This document shows positions 10,103-18,796 of a stretch of 64,000 nucleotides of DNA, in pieces. The position numbers were made by a program, and so were the translations under genes. This stretch comes from Thiosocius sp963759055. Lineage in GTDB: Bacteria; Pseudomonadota; Gammaproteobacteria; Chromatiales; Chromatiaceae. The DNA lies in contig CAVWYD010000019.1 of NCBI GenBank assembly GCA_963759055.1, positions 1 to 64,000 on the forward strand, given 5' to 3'. The notes beneath the pieces are model-generated. The model ran no database searches and had not been told where the DNA came from. It saw only the letters and a program-made list of their open reading frames with translations. Position 1 is the stretch's first letter, and every line of letters begins with the position of its first letter.

Positions 10103-10555
10103 ATGAGCACAATAATCGCACTACTCACCACCGCCCTGCTCTGCCTTATCGCGACCGGCGTGTATCTGCACTACCGCCCGCTCGAGCCCGGCCGGGCCCG
10201 CCGCCTGTTTATGCCCACCATAGTCACCAATATTGCGTTGTTTTTCGGCGCCCAGCTGGTGCTCGCGGTCATCGGGATCAACGATGCCCTGGCCGCACCC
10301 GCGGTGGAGGCAGCGCTCGCAGGCGATGCCGGCATCAGCCTCGGTATGGGACTCGCCTTTATCGGCATTGCATTGCCCACCGCCGGCAGCACCATTGCGG
10401 CTGGACTTGCAGTGGGCCCGATCGGTGCGGCCTCGCTGGCTGCAGTATCCGAAAAACCCGAAATGTTTGGGCGCACACTGGTCTACCTCGGACTCGCCGA
10501 GGGTATCGCGATCTACGGTCTGGTGCTCTCGATACTGCTGCTGAACCGCGTCTGA
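10103..10555 (+). CDS. ntpK: V/A-type ATPase proteolipid subunit K (c-subunit), atypical N-terminal hairpin
   Basis: Membrane rotor subunit of 150 residues. The ATG at 10103 is chosen because AGGAG lies six bases upstream; an earlier in-frame start would overlap subunit I. Four hydrophobic segments lie at about 3-22, 38-60, 78-105 and 122-147. The last two form the c-type hairpin, with conserved AEGIAIYG and E133 as the ion-binding glutamate. The first two lack the usual glycine pattern of a c hairpin, and ALAAPA at 62-67 could be a signal-peptidase site. The position of the E. hirae Na+ ligand Q110 appears to be V104, which favours H+; this is inference from an eye alignment. Confidence 0.88.
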   Translation: MSTIIALLTTALLCLIATGVYLHYRPLEPGRARRLFMPTIVTNIALFFGAQLVLAVIGINDALAAPAVEAALAGDAGISLGMGLAFIGIALPTAGSTIAAGLAVGPIGAASLAAVSEKPEMFGRTLVYLGLAEGIAIYGLVLSILLLNRV

Positions 10556-10564
10556 GCAGCCGCC

Positions 10565-10888
10565 ATGGAAAAAACCCGGCAACTGTTTTTCGGCGACGCC
10601 AACCTTGCAACCGGTTTCAGACTGGCCGGTTTCGAGATCTTCCCGGACGCCGGGATCGATGAGCTCGAGCGGATGCTCGAAAAGCTCCAGCTCAATCGCA
10701 CCCCCGCCTTCGTCGTCATCGACCAGCGACTGGCCGAATCCGATAGTCACCGCCTGGAGGAGGTGCGGCGCGAGGGCGGACGTATCCTGCTGACGCAGGT
10801 CCCACCCCTGACCCATCCCGAACAGATGAGAAGCTCGGTTGACAGCCACATCCAGCAACTCCTGGGGGCGACCGGAGAAACCGCATGA
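10565..10888 (+). CDS. V/A-type ATPase subunit F
   Basis: A 107-residue central-stalk subunit (called NtpG in Enterococcus) with the expected Rossmann-like alternation: an N-terminal strand ending in FFGDANLATGFRLAGF, then TPAFVVIDQRLAE and GGRILLTQVPP. It sits between K and E, as in several bacterial V-ATPase operons. The gap to K is nine bases and the 3' end overlaps the start of E by four bases (ATGA). Confidence 0.85.
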   Translation: MEKTRQLFFGDANLATGFRLAGFEIFPDAGIDELERMLEKLQLNRTPAFVVIDQRLAESDSHRLEEVRREGGRILLTQVPPLTHPEQMRSSVDSHIQQLLGATGETA

Positions 10889-11553
10889 GCCAAGTGGGAA
10901 AACTGGACAAGCAGCTGGCGGCCCTTGAACAGGCCATCATGGAGCGCGCCGAAAACCTCGCGCAGGAGTTCCAGGACAAGGCCAAACGACAGAGGGACCA
11001 TATCCTGCGCGACACGGCCGAGCGCCTGCACAACGCCGAGGAACGCGAAGTCCTGGCCGCCAAGGCCGAGGCCGAACGCCATTTTCGGCGTGTCACTCAG
11101 GCCAGCGAACTGAAGCTGCAGGGGCGCCTGGACAAATTGCGCTGGGAACTGGTGCAAACGGTACAGGGTCGCCTCAGCGAACGTATGCAGGCGTTACGCC
11201 TCGACCGGCCAAGCTATCGCGAATGGCTGAAAAAAATGATCCATGATGCAGTTGGAGAATTACCGGAGGGCGAGCTGACGGCCGAGGTCAACGCCGACGA
11301 CCTAAGCTGGCTTGGCGCCGAATGGTCCGACCTGATCGCCCAGGCAGCCCCGGGGCGCAGCATCCGGCTCGCAGAGAAACCGACCTGGGGCAGCGGCGGT
11401 GTCCGTTTACGCACTGCTGACAACCGGGCCCAGGTGGACAACCGTTTCGAAGGCCGGCTGGCGCGCATGGAGGCCCAGGTCCAGCGCGTAATCCTGCAGC
11501 AACTGTTTCCCACCGACATCAATGCCAGCGCACGCAGCGGGGGGCCACAATGA
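10885..11553 (+). CDS. ntpE: V/A-type ATPase subunit E
   Basis: The peripheral-stalk partner of subunit G/H, 222 residues. The N-terminal 80-90 residues are a long charged helix (LEQAIMERAENLAQEFQDKA); the C-terminal part is a globular alpha/beta domain ending in LARMEAQVQRVILQQLF, typical of the family. It overlaps subunits F and A by four bases each (ATGA junctions), so the whole E-A-B-D part is probably translationally coupled. Confidence 0.88.
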   Translation: MSQVGKLDKQLAALEQAIMERAENLAQEFQDKAKRQRDHILRDTAERLHNAEEREVLAAKAEAERHFRRVTQASELKLQGRLDKLRWELVQTVQGRLSERMQALRLDRPSYREWLKKMIHDAVGELPEGELTAEVNADDLSWLGAEWSDLIAQAAPGRSIRLAEKPTWGSGGVRLRTADNRAQVDNRFEGRLARMEAQVQRVILQQLFPTDINASARSGGPQ

Positions 11554-13346
11554 GCGCATTACGCAGTGGTCACATTCGGGAGATCAACGGCCCCATACTG
11601 CGCATACACATGCCCGGCGGACGCAATGGCGAACAGGTACGTATCGGCAGTCTGGACATCATCGGCGAGATCATCGCGCTCGAAGGCAACGATGCCATCG
11701 TGCAGGCCTACGAGTCGACTGAGGGTCTCCGTCCAGGTGAGCCCGTCAGCGGGCTTGGCCACCCGCTCACGGTAGAGCTTGGTCCCGGTCTGCTGCAGGG
11801 AATATTTGACGGCGTACAACGCCCGCTGAAAGAGATCGCAAGTCTGGCCGGCGATAATATTCCGCGCGGCCTGCGCATCGATTCCCTGGATCGAACGCGG
11901 GAGTGGCCGTTCGAGCCGGCCGATGGCCTCCAGCCGGGCGCCGAGATCCGATCCGGTTCGCGCCTGGGAACGGTACAGGAAACTGAAACCATCGAGCACC
12001 GCATTCTCGTGCCGCCGAATGTCGCGGGCGAACTGATCGATCTTGCACCTGCCGGCGATTATATTCTCGATGCCACGATTGCCCGCGTGCGTGATCCGAA
12101 GGGCACGGTGCACAAACTCAAACTCTTTCACCGCTGGCCCGTGCGCGAGCCACGTCCCTACAAAACCCGCGACCATGGCGTCGAACCACTGATCACCGGA
12201 CAACGTATCCTCGACACCTTCTTCCCCCTGCTCAAGGGTGGAAAGGGTGCCGTACCGGGACCCTTCGGGGCCGGCAAGACCATGGTGCAGCAGCAGGTGG
12301 CGCGCTGGTCAAACGCGGACATCGTGATCTACGTCGGTTGCGGCGAACGCGGCAACGAACTGGTCGATGTGCTCGAGAGCTTTCCCAAGCTCCAGGATCC
12401 GCACACCGGCCGCGGCATGATGGAGCGCACGCTGTTGGTGGCCAACACCTCCAACATGCCGGTGGTTGCGCGCGAGGCCTCCATCTATGTCGGCATGACC
12501 ATGGCGGAGTATTTTCGCGATCAGGGCTACGACGTCGTGATGCTGGCCGATTCGACTTCACGCTGGGCGGAGGCGCTGCGCGAGGTCGCGGGGCGATTGG
12601 GTCACATGCCGGTCGAGGAAGGCTATCCCGCCTACCTCGGTTCAAGGCTGGCCGCAGTCTATGAACGCGCCGGGCGCGTCCAGACGCTGGACGGCGAGCG
12701 CGGTTCGGTCACCCTGATCGGCGCCGTATCTCCGCCGGGCGGTGACTTCTCCGAGCCCGTGACCAGTCACACCAAGGAAATCATCCAGACGTTCTGGGCA
12801 TTGTCCAAGGAACTGGCCGATGCGCGCCACTACCCCTCCGTCGACTGGGTAGACAGTTTTTCCCAGGATGTGCTCATTGCGGCCGGCTGGTGGGCGCAGC
12901 AGATCAGCGGAGCCTGGAGCCAGCGCCGTGCGCAGGCATTGTCACTGTTGGCACGAGACGCCGAGCTGTCAAGAATCGTCAACCTGGTTGGTCCCGAGGC
13001 CCTCTCATCCGCTCAGCGTTGGGAACTGGAAGGAGCTGCCCTGGTGAAAGAGGCCGTACTGCAGCAGAGTGCGCTGGACGATGCGGACAGCTATTGCTCG
13101 CCGCAGAAGCAGTTTCAACTGCTGGAACTGGTGATGCAGGTGTTCGATCAGGGAAAGGAACTGATCGGACTCGGTGCCCCGGTACAGGAACTTGCCGAAC
13201 ATCCCGTGATGGCGCGTATCCGACGCGCAAAATCGACTTGGCGAAGTGATGAGAGCGAACAACTTGCGGCCTTTTCCACCGAGGTCTATCAGGCGCTGGG
13301 CGCCCTGCGCAGCGAGTACGCATCCAGTAAGGAGACCACCTCATGA
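11550..13346 (+). CDS. ntpA: V/A-type ATPase catalytic subunit A
   Basis: The ATP-hydrolysing or synthesising subunit, 598 residues (family about 580-600). The P-loop GPFGAGKT lies at 237-244, preceded by the typical FFPLLKGGKGAVP. The nucleotide-binding core also shows YVGCGERGNELVDVLESFP and VVMLADSTSRWAEALRE. The N-terminal barrel and the bulge ('non-homologous') region precede the P-loop as in other A subunits, which separates it clearly from F-type beta. It overlaps subunits E and B by four bases. Confidence 0.97.
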   Translation: MSALRSGHIREINGPILRIHMPGGRNGEQVRIGSLDIIGEIIALEGNDAIVQAYESTEGLRPGEPVSGLGHPLTVELGPGLLQGIFDGVQRPLKEIASLAGDNIPRGLRIDSLDRTREWPFEPADGLQPGAEIRSGSRLGTVQETETIEHRILVPPNVAGELIDLAPAGDYILDATIARVRDPKGTVHKLKLFHRWPVREPRPYKTRDHGVEPLITGQRILDTFFPLLKGGKGAVPGPFGAGKTMVQQQVARWSNADIVIYVGCGERGNELVDVLESFPKLQDPHTGRGMMERTLLVANTSNMPVVAREASIYVGMTMAEYFRDQGYDVVMLADSTSRWAEALREVAGRLGHMPVEEGYPAYLGSRLAAVYERAGRVQTLDGERGSVTLIGAVSPPGGDFSEPVTSHTKEIIQTFWALSKELADARHYPSVDWVDSFSQDVLIAAGWWAQQISGAWSQRRAQALSLLARDAELSRIVNLVGPEALSSAQRWELEGAALVKEAVLQQSALDDADSYCSPQKQFQLLELVMQVFDQGKELIGLGAPVQELAEHPVMARIRRAKSTWRSDESEQLAAFSTEVYQALGALRSEYASSKETTS

Positions 13347-14731
13347 GCGCCGTAGAGTATCGCCGTGCCACTGCCGCACAGGGCGGCCTGCTGGTCGTCT
13401 CGGATGTGGAAGGTATCGCCTTTGGCGACCGGGTCCGCATTCGCGATCACAAGGGTCGTCAACGCAACGGCCAGGTCATCCGCGCCGCCGAACGCGAGGC
13501 CCTGATCCAGGTGTTCGAGGGGACCGATGACCTGGATCTCGATAACACCTGGGTGCGGTTCCTCGATCAACCACTGACACTCACCGTGAGCCCGGGGCTG
13601 CTCGGCCGCGTGTTCAATGGTATCGGTGAGCCACGCGATGAGCGTCCGCCAATCGTTGACGGCGAGGCCCGCGGCATCAATGGATCTGCAATCAACCCCG
13701 CGTCGCGCAATTACCCGCGTGAGTTCATTCAGACCGGCATCTCCACCATAGACGGCCTGAACTCGCTGGTGCGCGGTCAGAAACTGCCGATCTTCTCCGG
13801 CTCCGGGCTGCCGCACAACCGGCTTGCGGCGCAGATCGTGCGTCAGGCGCGCCTGCCGGGCGAGGCCAGTAACTTCGCTGTCGTGTTTGCCGCCATGGGC
13901 GTGTCTTACACCGATGCACGCTTCTTCCAGGAATCCTTTTCCGACTCGGGCGTCCTGGGCAATGTCGTGATGTTCATCAATCATGCCGACGACCCGCCGG
14001 TCGAACGCCTTGCCCTGCCCCGCGTCGCCCTTACCGCGGCCGAGTACCTGGCCTTCGACCTCGACCGCCATGTGCTGGTCGTATTGACCGACATGACAAA
14101 CTATTCCGAGGCATTGCGTGAGGTCGCCACCGCCAAGGGCGACGTACCCGCCCGCAAAGGCTACCCCGGCTATCTGTATTCCGATCTGGCCGAAATCTAC
14201 GAACGCTCGGGGCGCATTCGCGATCGGCATGGCTCGGTCACCATGGTGCCGGTGGTATCGATGCCTTCCGATGACATCACCCATCCGATCCCGGACCTTA
14301 CTGGGTACATCACCGAGGGGCAGATCGTGCTGTCGCGCGAGCTGCATAATAAGGGCATCTACCCACCGGTGGACATTGCACCATCGCTGTCACGCCTGAT
14401 GAAAGACGGCATCGGCAAAGACGACACGCGTGACGACCATCCGCGCGTCGCCAACCAACTGTATGCGCTTTATGCGAAGGCGCAGGAAACGCGCAACCTG
14501 GCCTCGATCATCGGTGCCGAAGAGCTTTCTGCGCGCGACCAGCGCTACCTCGAATTTGCCAGCGAGTTCGACCGGCTGTTTGTCGGCCAGAGCGAAGATG
14601 CCAACCGCAGCATCATCGAAACACTCAACCTGGCCTGGGAGCTTTTGTCACGTTTTCCGCGCGAGGCGCTCACCCGGGTCAGCGAGACTGACCTTGCCCA
14701 CTACCACCGTTCCGGGGATCAGGCCGCATGA
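13343..14731 (+). CDS. ntpB: V/A-type ATPase regulatory subunit B
   Basis: The non-catalytic nucleotide-binding subunit alternating with A in the head, 462 residues. As expected for B it has no canonical P-loop: the equivalent segment reads FSGSGLPHNRLAAQI. ISTIDGLNSLVRGQKLPIFS and VVSMPSDDITHPIPDLTGYI are family signatures. It overlaps the neighbouring A and D genes by four bases. Confidence 0.96.
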   Translation: MSAVEYRRATAAQGGLLVVSDVEGIAFGDRVRIRDHKGRQRNGQVIRAAEREALIQVFEGTDDLDLDNTWVRFLDQPLTLTVSPGLLGRVFNGIGEPRDERPPIVDGEARGINGSAINPASRNYPREFIQTGISTIDGLNSLVRGQKLPIFSGSGLPHNRLAAQIVRQARLPGEASNFAVVFAAMGVSYTDARFFQESFSDSGVLGNVVMFINHADDPPVERLALPRVALTAAEYLAFDLDRHVLVVLTDMTNYSEALREVATAKGDVPARKGYPGYLYSDLAEIYERSGRIRDRHGSVTMVPVVSMPSDDITHPIPDLTGYITEGQIVLSRELHNKGIYPPVDIAPSLSRLMKDGIGKDDTRDDHPRVANQLYALYAKAQETRNLASIIGAEELSARDQRYLEFASEFDRLFVGQSEDANRSIIETLNLAWELLSRFPREALTRVSETDLAHYHRSGDQAA

Positions 14732-15369
14732 CCCGCCTGCGCTCGGCACCGACCAAGAGTGCCCTGCTCGCCCTGCGCAAGCAGGTGCGCTTTCTCGAAG
14801 ATGGCCATACCCTGCTCGAACGCAAACGCGAGTTGCTGACACGCCTGGTCTATCAACATATCCGCGAGTATCAGGATCTCAAACGTACGACGAAGGACGC
14901 TGTGCAAAAGGCCTACCGCTGGCTGAGTATCGCCCAGTTACGCATGGGCGACCGCACCCTTAACCAGGCCACCCTGGGAGCATCACCGTCAACCAGCATG
15001 AAAGTACTGCCACGGCGCTCGCTCGGGGTTCAGTACCCCTCGGTGGAGGCCATTGTGGTCGCCCCGCAGCCTGTCGGACTGCTCGGCACCGATCCGAGCT
15101 TTGACGAGGCACGTCATTCCTTCGCCCAGGCGGCTGTGAATCTGGCAAAGCTGGCGGCCGTCGAGATGGCGCTTTACCGCCTGATCAGCGAGCAACGCAA
15201 GGCACAGAAAAGGGTCAACGCCCTGAAGTACAACATTATCCCGTCGTACAAAAAGGTCATAAAGCGTATCGCCGAGGCCCTGGAAGAAGAGGAACGCGGC
15301 ACATTGTTTCAAATCAAGCGCTTACGCGAAGCAGCCGCACGCAAAGATTCGGCCCGACACGGGTCCTGA
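14728..15369 (+). CDS. ntpD: V/A-type ATPase central-stalk subunit D
   Basis: Rotor shaft subunit, 213 residues, with long N- and C-terminal helices. The motif KSALLALRKQVRFLEDGHTL at the N-terminus and RVNALKYNIIPSYKKVIKRI near the C-terminus are characteristic. It is the last gene of the operon; no intrinsic terminator was recognised after it. Confidence 0.93.
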   Translation: MTRLRSAPTKSALLALRKQVRFLEDGHTLLERKRELLTRLVYQHIREYQDLKRTTKDAVQKAYRWLSIAQLRMGDRTLNQATLGASPSTSMKVLPRRSLGVQYPSVEAIVVAPQPVGLLGTDPSFDEARHSFAQAAVNLAKLAAVEMALYRLISEQRKAQKRVNALKYNIIPSYKKVIKRIAEALEEEERGTLFQIKRLREAAARKDSARHGS

Positions 15370-15718
15370 GCTGCTCCAACAGTATCGGATTCACGCCAAC
15401 GGCGCGCCAGCGCCTAAGAGACCCTTCCGCCGCTCCCTCCGGACTTAATCTTTGGGGGTTGGCTGCCGCTATACCGGATGCTGTATCAAGAAATTGGAAT
15501 TCCCGGCGAATTAAAGTAATGGGTATCGCAAGCTTTTGACGAAACCTGCTTATGTTCCGACGGCATTTTCTTCACCGGAGCTATTGGAAAATACCTGAGC
15601 CACCTATGTTGGAAATGAATCGAATGCCTGCGGCAAGTACACAAAAGATGCCTGCAAATTTTGTCCCCGCTGAAACCGACCGGCGCGAGGAAACGCGCAC
15701 GCTTTCCCAGCCGGACTG
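15370..15718. other. Intergenic stretch between V-ATPase operon and diguanylate cyclase gene
   Basis: 349 bases without a firmly supported gene. No intrinsic terminator with a T-run was recognised for the V-ATPase operon. A 37-codon open frame (15606-15719, starting MLEMNRMPAAS, ending RTLSQPD) has a TGA that overlaps the ATG of the cyclase gene. It could be a coupled leader peptide or chance; it has no recognisable family. No promoter could be placed with confidence. Confidence 0.4.
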
Positions 15719-18358
15719 ATGCCCATCGCCACTGAACAATCCCGACCGGGAACGGAAGACTCGAACCAGGTTCACAAACGAGTTCGGCTGATGGCCGTGC
15801 TCGGCATACTGCTGACCAGTTTCGTAATCGGGGGCATCGCCACCTTCATGCTATATACGAGCCAGGTCGACACCCTGCGCAAGCAGTTGTTTTTCTCCAT
15901 TGAGCTCGAGGCGGCCGCACTGGAGGCAGAACTCGCAAGACTGGGAAACATTGCCGGCCAGGTTACCAGCCGAACCCGTATCCGCCAGGAGCTCGAACGT
16001 TATAACGACGGTGAAATCGGCATACAGGCCCTGACCGACTTCACCGCCCCGAAACTGTCTGACGCGATGCACTCGAACAGCGGTGTCCTGGGTATCACGC
16101 GCCTTTCAACCGACCTGACCCCTCTCCTGAGCGTAGGCTCCGAGATCCCCTCCACGCACTGGCCACTGAGTGTCTCGGAGTCCGAGATCGGCTTCGGGAT
16201 ACCGCAGGACGGCAAGGTGGTCGTCTCGGCACCGATCCACAACCGCTCCCAAGAGGCCGTCGGGGTCGATCTGGTAATGTTCAGCGACGATCGGTTGAAA
16301 TCGATCATGCAGGAATTCTTCGGCCGCATTGAAGGCAGGGGTAGCGTGCAGATCTCGACCCTGGCAAATGGGCGCGCACACCATTTTTACGATATTGGAC
16401 ATACTACGCAGCCGCTGAGCCATGAGACGTTGAAGAGCGAGCTCATTGCACGGCTCAGACTGGGCCTGAACGCGGGACTGCACAGTCCCGATGGTGATGA
16501 ATCAGGCAAGATGATCGTTACCCATGGCCCGATCGGCAACTCCGGCTGGGTCTTCGTCTTTCATACAGAACCTGCGCAGTTCTTCTCCCAGGCATCGAAG
16601 CAGGCCGCCTATGCTGCCCTTACGGTGCTGGTCCTGGCACTGCTGGGAATAGTCATGACAAGTCGGACCATCGAACCGCTGGTCAGCAGAATTTCGAGCG
16701 AAACCCGCAATCTGCAGCGCCTGCTGCGCCGCAACGAGCAACTGCTCGAGACCGTTCAGGCCAATGAAGCCAAGCTCCAGGCGGTCATCGACAACGCACC
16801 GGCCGTCATCTACATCAAGGATCGCGAGGGCAAGTATCTGCTGGTAAACAGCAGTTACGAGCGCCTCGTGTCACGCCCACGAGAGCAGATCATCGGCAGC
16901 TTTGATTACGAGATCTTTCCCGAGGACATCGCAAAATCGACCCGCGATACCGACCTCGAGGTACTCAATAAAGGCAAGTCACTTGAGCTCGATGAAACGG
17001 CTATACAGGCCGACGGTATGCACCACTTCCTTTCGACAAAGTTCCCGCTGGTGGACCATAAGGGCGAGATCTACGGCATCTGTGGCATCGCAAGCAATAT
17101 TACCGAGCGCAAGCAGGTCGAACGTCGACTCGCGCTGACCCAGACAACCGTCGACCGCGCAAATGTCGGCATCTATTGGGCCGACGCGCAAGGTCAGCTC
17201 CTTTACGTGAATGATACCGCACTGGAAATGCTCCAGCTGAAACGCCACGCGCTGCCTCACACGCATCTCAGCGATCTCACGACGGCGTTCGACAGGGCAG
17301 ACTGGTCAACACACTGGCAGAGCATCAAGGACAGCGGCAATCTCCATTACGAAATGGATTACCAGCGCAGCGACGGCTCAGACTACCCGGTTGAAGTCTA
17401 TGCCAGCCACCTGGTATTCGGCGATCAGGAATTCTATATCGCACTGATTCACGACATATCGGCCAGGCGCGATTCTGAACGCAGACTCCGGCAATCGGCC
17501 ACGGTGTTCGACTGTGCCGCTGAGGCCATCGTGATCACCGATACGCAGGGGATTATTCTCGATGTGAACGCGGCATTCACCGAGATCCTCGGCTATCCGC
17601 GTGAAGAGGTCATAGGTCGTAATCCCCGGATATGGAAGTCCGACTTCCACGATGATACTTTTTACGAGGTCATGTGGCGGTCGATCAGGGAAACCGGCGA
17701 ATGGCGCGGAGAGATCATCAACCGGAACAAGGACGGTTCCATCACGCCTGCGCTTTCCACGATCAGCACCGTGCGCAACGAATCCGGCGAACCGATCAGC
17801 CATGTTGCGATCTATACCGACGTCAGCCAGATTAAGAAATCACAACAGCAGCTGGCGCACCTCGCACACCACGACCCACTCACAAACCTGCCCAATCGGG
17901 TATTGTTCTATGAGCGCCTGGAACACTGCCTTGAGCGCGCCGCGCGTCATGAAGGCCACGTTGCTGTCATCTTTCTCGATCTCGATCACTTCAAACATGT
18001 CAACGACAGTCTTGGCCACAGCTTTGGTGACAAGCTCCTCATCCAGGTCGCGGCGGCGCTGACGGAGGCGGTCCGGGGCGAAGATACCGTCGCAAGAATC
18101 GGTGGCGACGAATTTACCATCCTGATTGAAGACATGCGCGACAAAGCCAGTCTGTCGAGCGTGGTGGAAAAGGTGTTGCGTGCCTTCGACCACGAGTTCC
18201 AATTGGGTGAATCGAGCATTCGGGTAACGCCCAGCCTCGGCGTCAGCCTTTCACCGGAAGACGGCCAGGACGCAAAAACCCTGATGCACAATGCGGACGC
18301 TGCGATGTACCGCGCAAAAGCAGCCGGTCGCAACACCTACAAGTTCTACACAGGGTAA
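15719..18358 (+). CDS. Membrane-anchored multi-PAS diguanylate cyclase
   Basis: An 879-residue sensor that would make c-di-GMP from two GTP. The order is: short cytoplasmic N-terminus, TM1 at about 25-47, a periplasmic sensor of about 250 residues (Cache-like by size and place), TM2 at about 297-315, three PAS domains (starting near residues 346, 472 and 594), and a C-terminal GGDEF domain from about 715. The GGDEF signature is intact at 795-799, and the inhibitory I-site RxxD is present as RGED at 786-789, exactly five residues before it. There is no EAL domain, so synthesis rather than degradation is expected. Its stop codon directly abuts that of fliJ on the other strand. Confidence 0.93.
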   Translation: MPIATEQSRPGTEDSNQVHKRVRLMAVLGILLTSFVIGGIATFMLYTSQVDTLRKQLFFSIELEAAALEAELARLGNIAGQVTSRTRIRQELERYNDGEIGIQALTDFTAPKLSDAMHSNSGVLGITRLSTDLTPLLSVGSEIPSTHWPLSVSESEIGFGIPQDGKVVVSAPIHNRSQEAVGVDLVMFSDDRLKSIMQEFFGRIEGRGSVQISTLANGRAHHFYDIGHTTQPLSHETLKSELIARLRLGLNAGLHSPDGDESGKMIVTHGPIGNSGWVFVFHTEPAQFFSQASKQAAYAALTVLVLALLGIVMTSRTIEPLVSRISSETRNLQRLLRRNEQLLETVQANEAKLQAVIDNAPAVIYIKDREGKYLLVNSSYERLVSRPREQIIGSFDYEIFPEDIAKSTRDTDLEVLNKGKSLELDETAIQADGMHHFLSTKFPLVDHKGEIYGICGIASNITERKQVERRLALTQTTVDRANVGIYWADAQGQLLYVNDTALEMLQLKRHALPHTHLSDLTTAFDRADWSTHWQSIKDSGNLHYEMDYQRSDGSDYPVEVYASHLVFGDQEFYIALIHDISARRDSERRLRQSATVFDCAAEAIVITDTQGIILDVNAAFTEILGYPREEVIGRNPRIWKSDFHDDTFYEVMWRSIRETGEWRGEIINRNKDGSITPALSTISTVRNESGEPISHVAIYTDVSQIKKSQQQLAHLAHHDPLTNLPNRVLFYERLEHCLERAARHEGHVAVIFLDLDHFKHVNDSLGHSFGDKLLIQVAAALTEAVRGEDTVARIGGDEFTILIEDMRDKASLSSVVEKVLRAFDHEFQLGESSIRVTPSLGVSLSPEDGQDAKTLMHNADAAMYRAKAAGRNTYKFYTG

Positions 18359-18790
18359 TCAGCGCTTGCGCTGTGCGTGTTCGTCAGACTCGGCCTGTTC
18401 CTTTCTGTCCAGATCCTTGCGCTCGGCCTCATGCATACGATCGACCACGTTATCCATGGCCTTGGACTTGGTGTAACGACCGCGCCACTGCGCCTTGCTC
18501 GAATCGCAGTCCTGTTGTGATCGATTGACGATCTCTTCCTGTTGCACAATCGCCGTTTCCAGTTTGCTGATGAAAACCTGGTATTCCAGGATCTGGCGAC
18601 TCGAAACGCCGGCACGTGCGGCACCCGCGAAACGCTCCAGGTATTCAGCTCGATACTGACGCAGTTCCGTGAGGCGCTGTCTGGCCGCCTCGCGCTGCTT
18701 GAGTGATTCACCGAGTGCCGCTGCCGCCTTGCGTTCCTTGTGCAAAGCGAGCTTCTGGATCGGTTTGAATCGTTCGGATGGTGGCACCAT
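18359..18790 (-). CDS. fliJ: Flagellar export protein FliJ
   Basis: A 143-residue, highly charged, coiled-coil chaperone-like part of the flagellar type III export apparatus that acts with the FliI ATPase. The pattern RFKPIQKLALHKERKAAAAL at the start and the long helical remainder fit FliJ, which is otherwise poorly conserved. It follows fliI by six bases and is the last gene of the cluster; fliK, often next, is not here. Confidence 0.85.
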   Translation of the reverse strand: MVPPSERFKPIQKLALHKERKAAAALGESLKQREAARQRLTELRQYRAEYLERFAGAARAGVSSRQILEYQVFISKLETAIVQQEEIVNRSQQDCDSSKAQWRGRYTKSKAMDNVVDRMHEAERKDLDRKEQAESDEHAQRKR

Positions 18791-18796
18791 ATTCTT

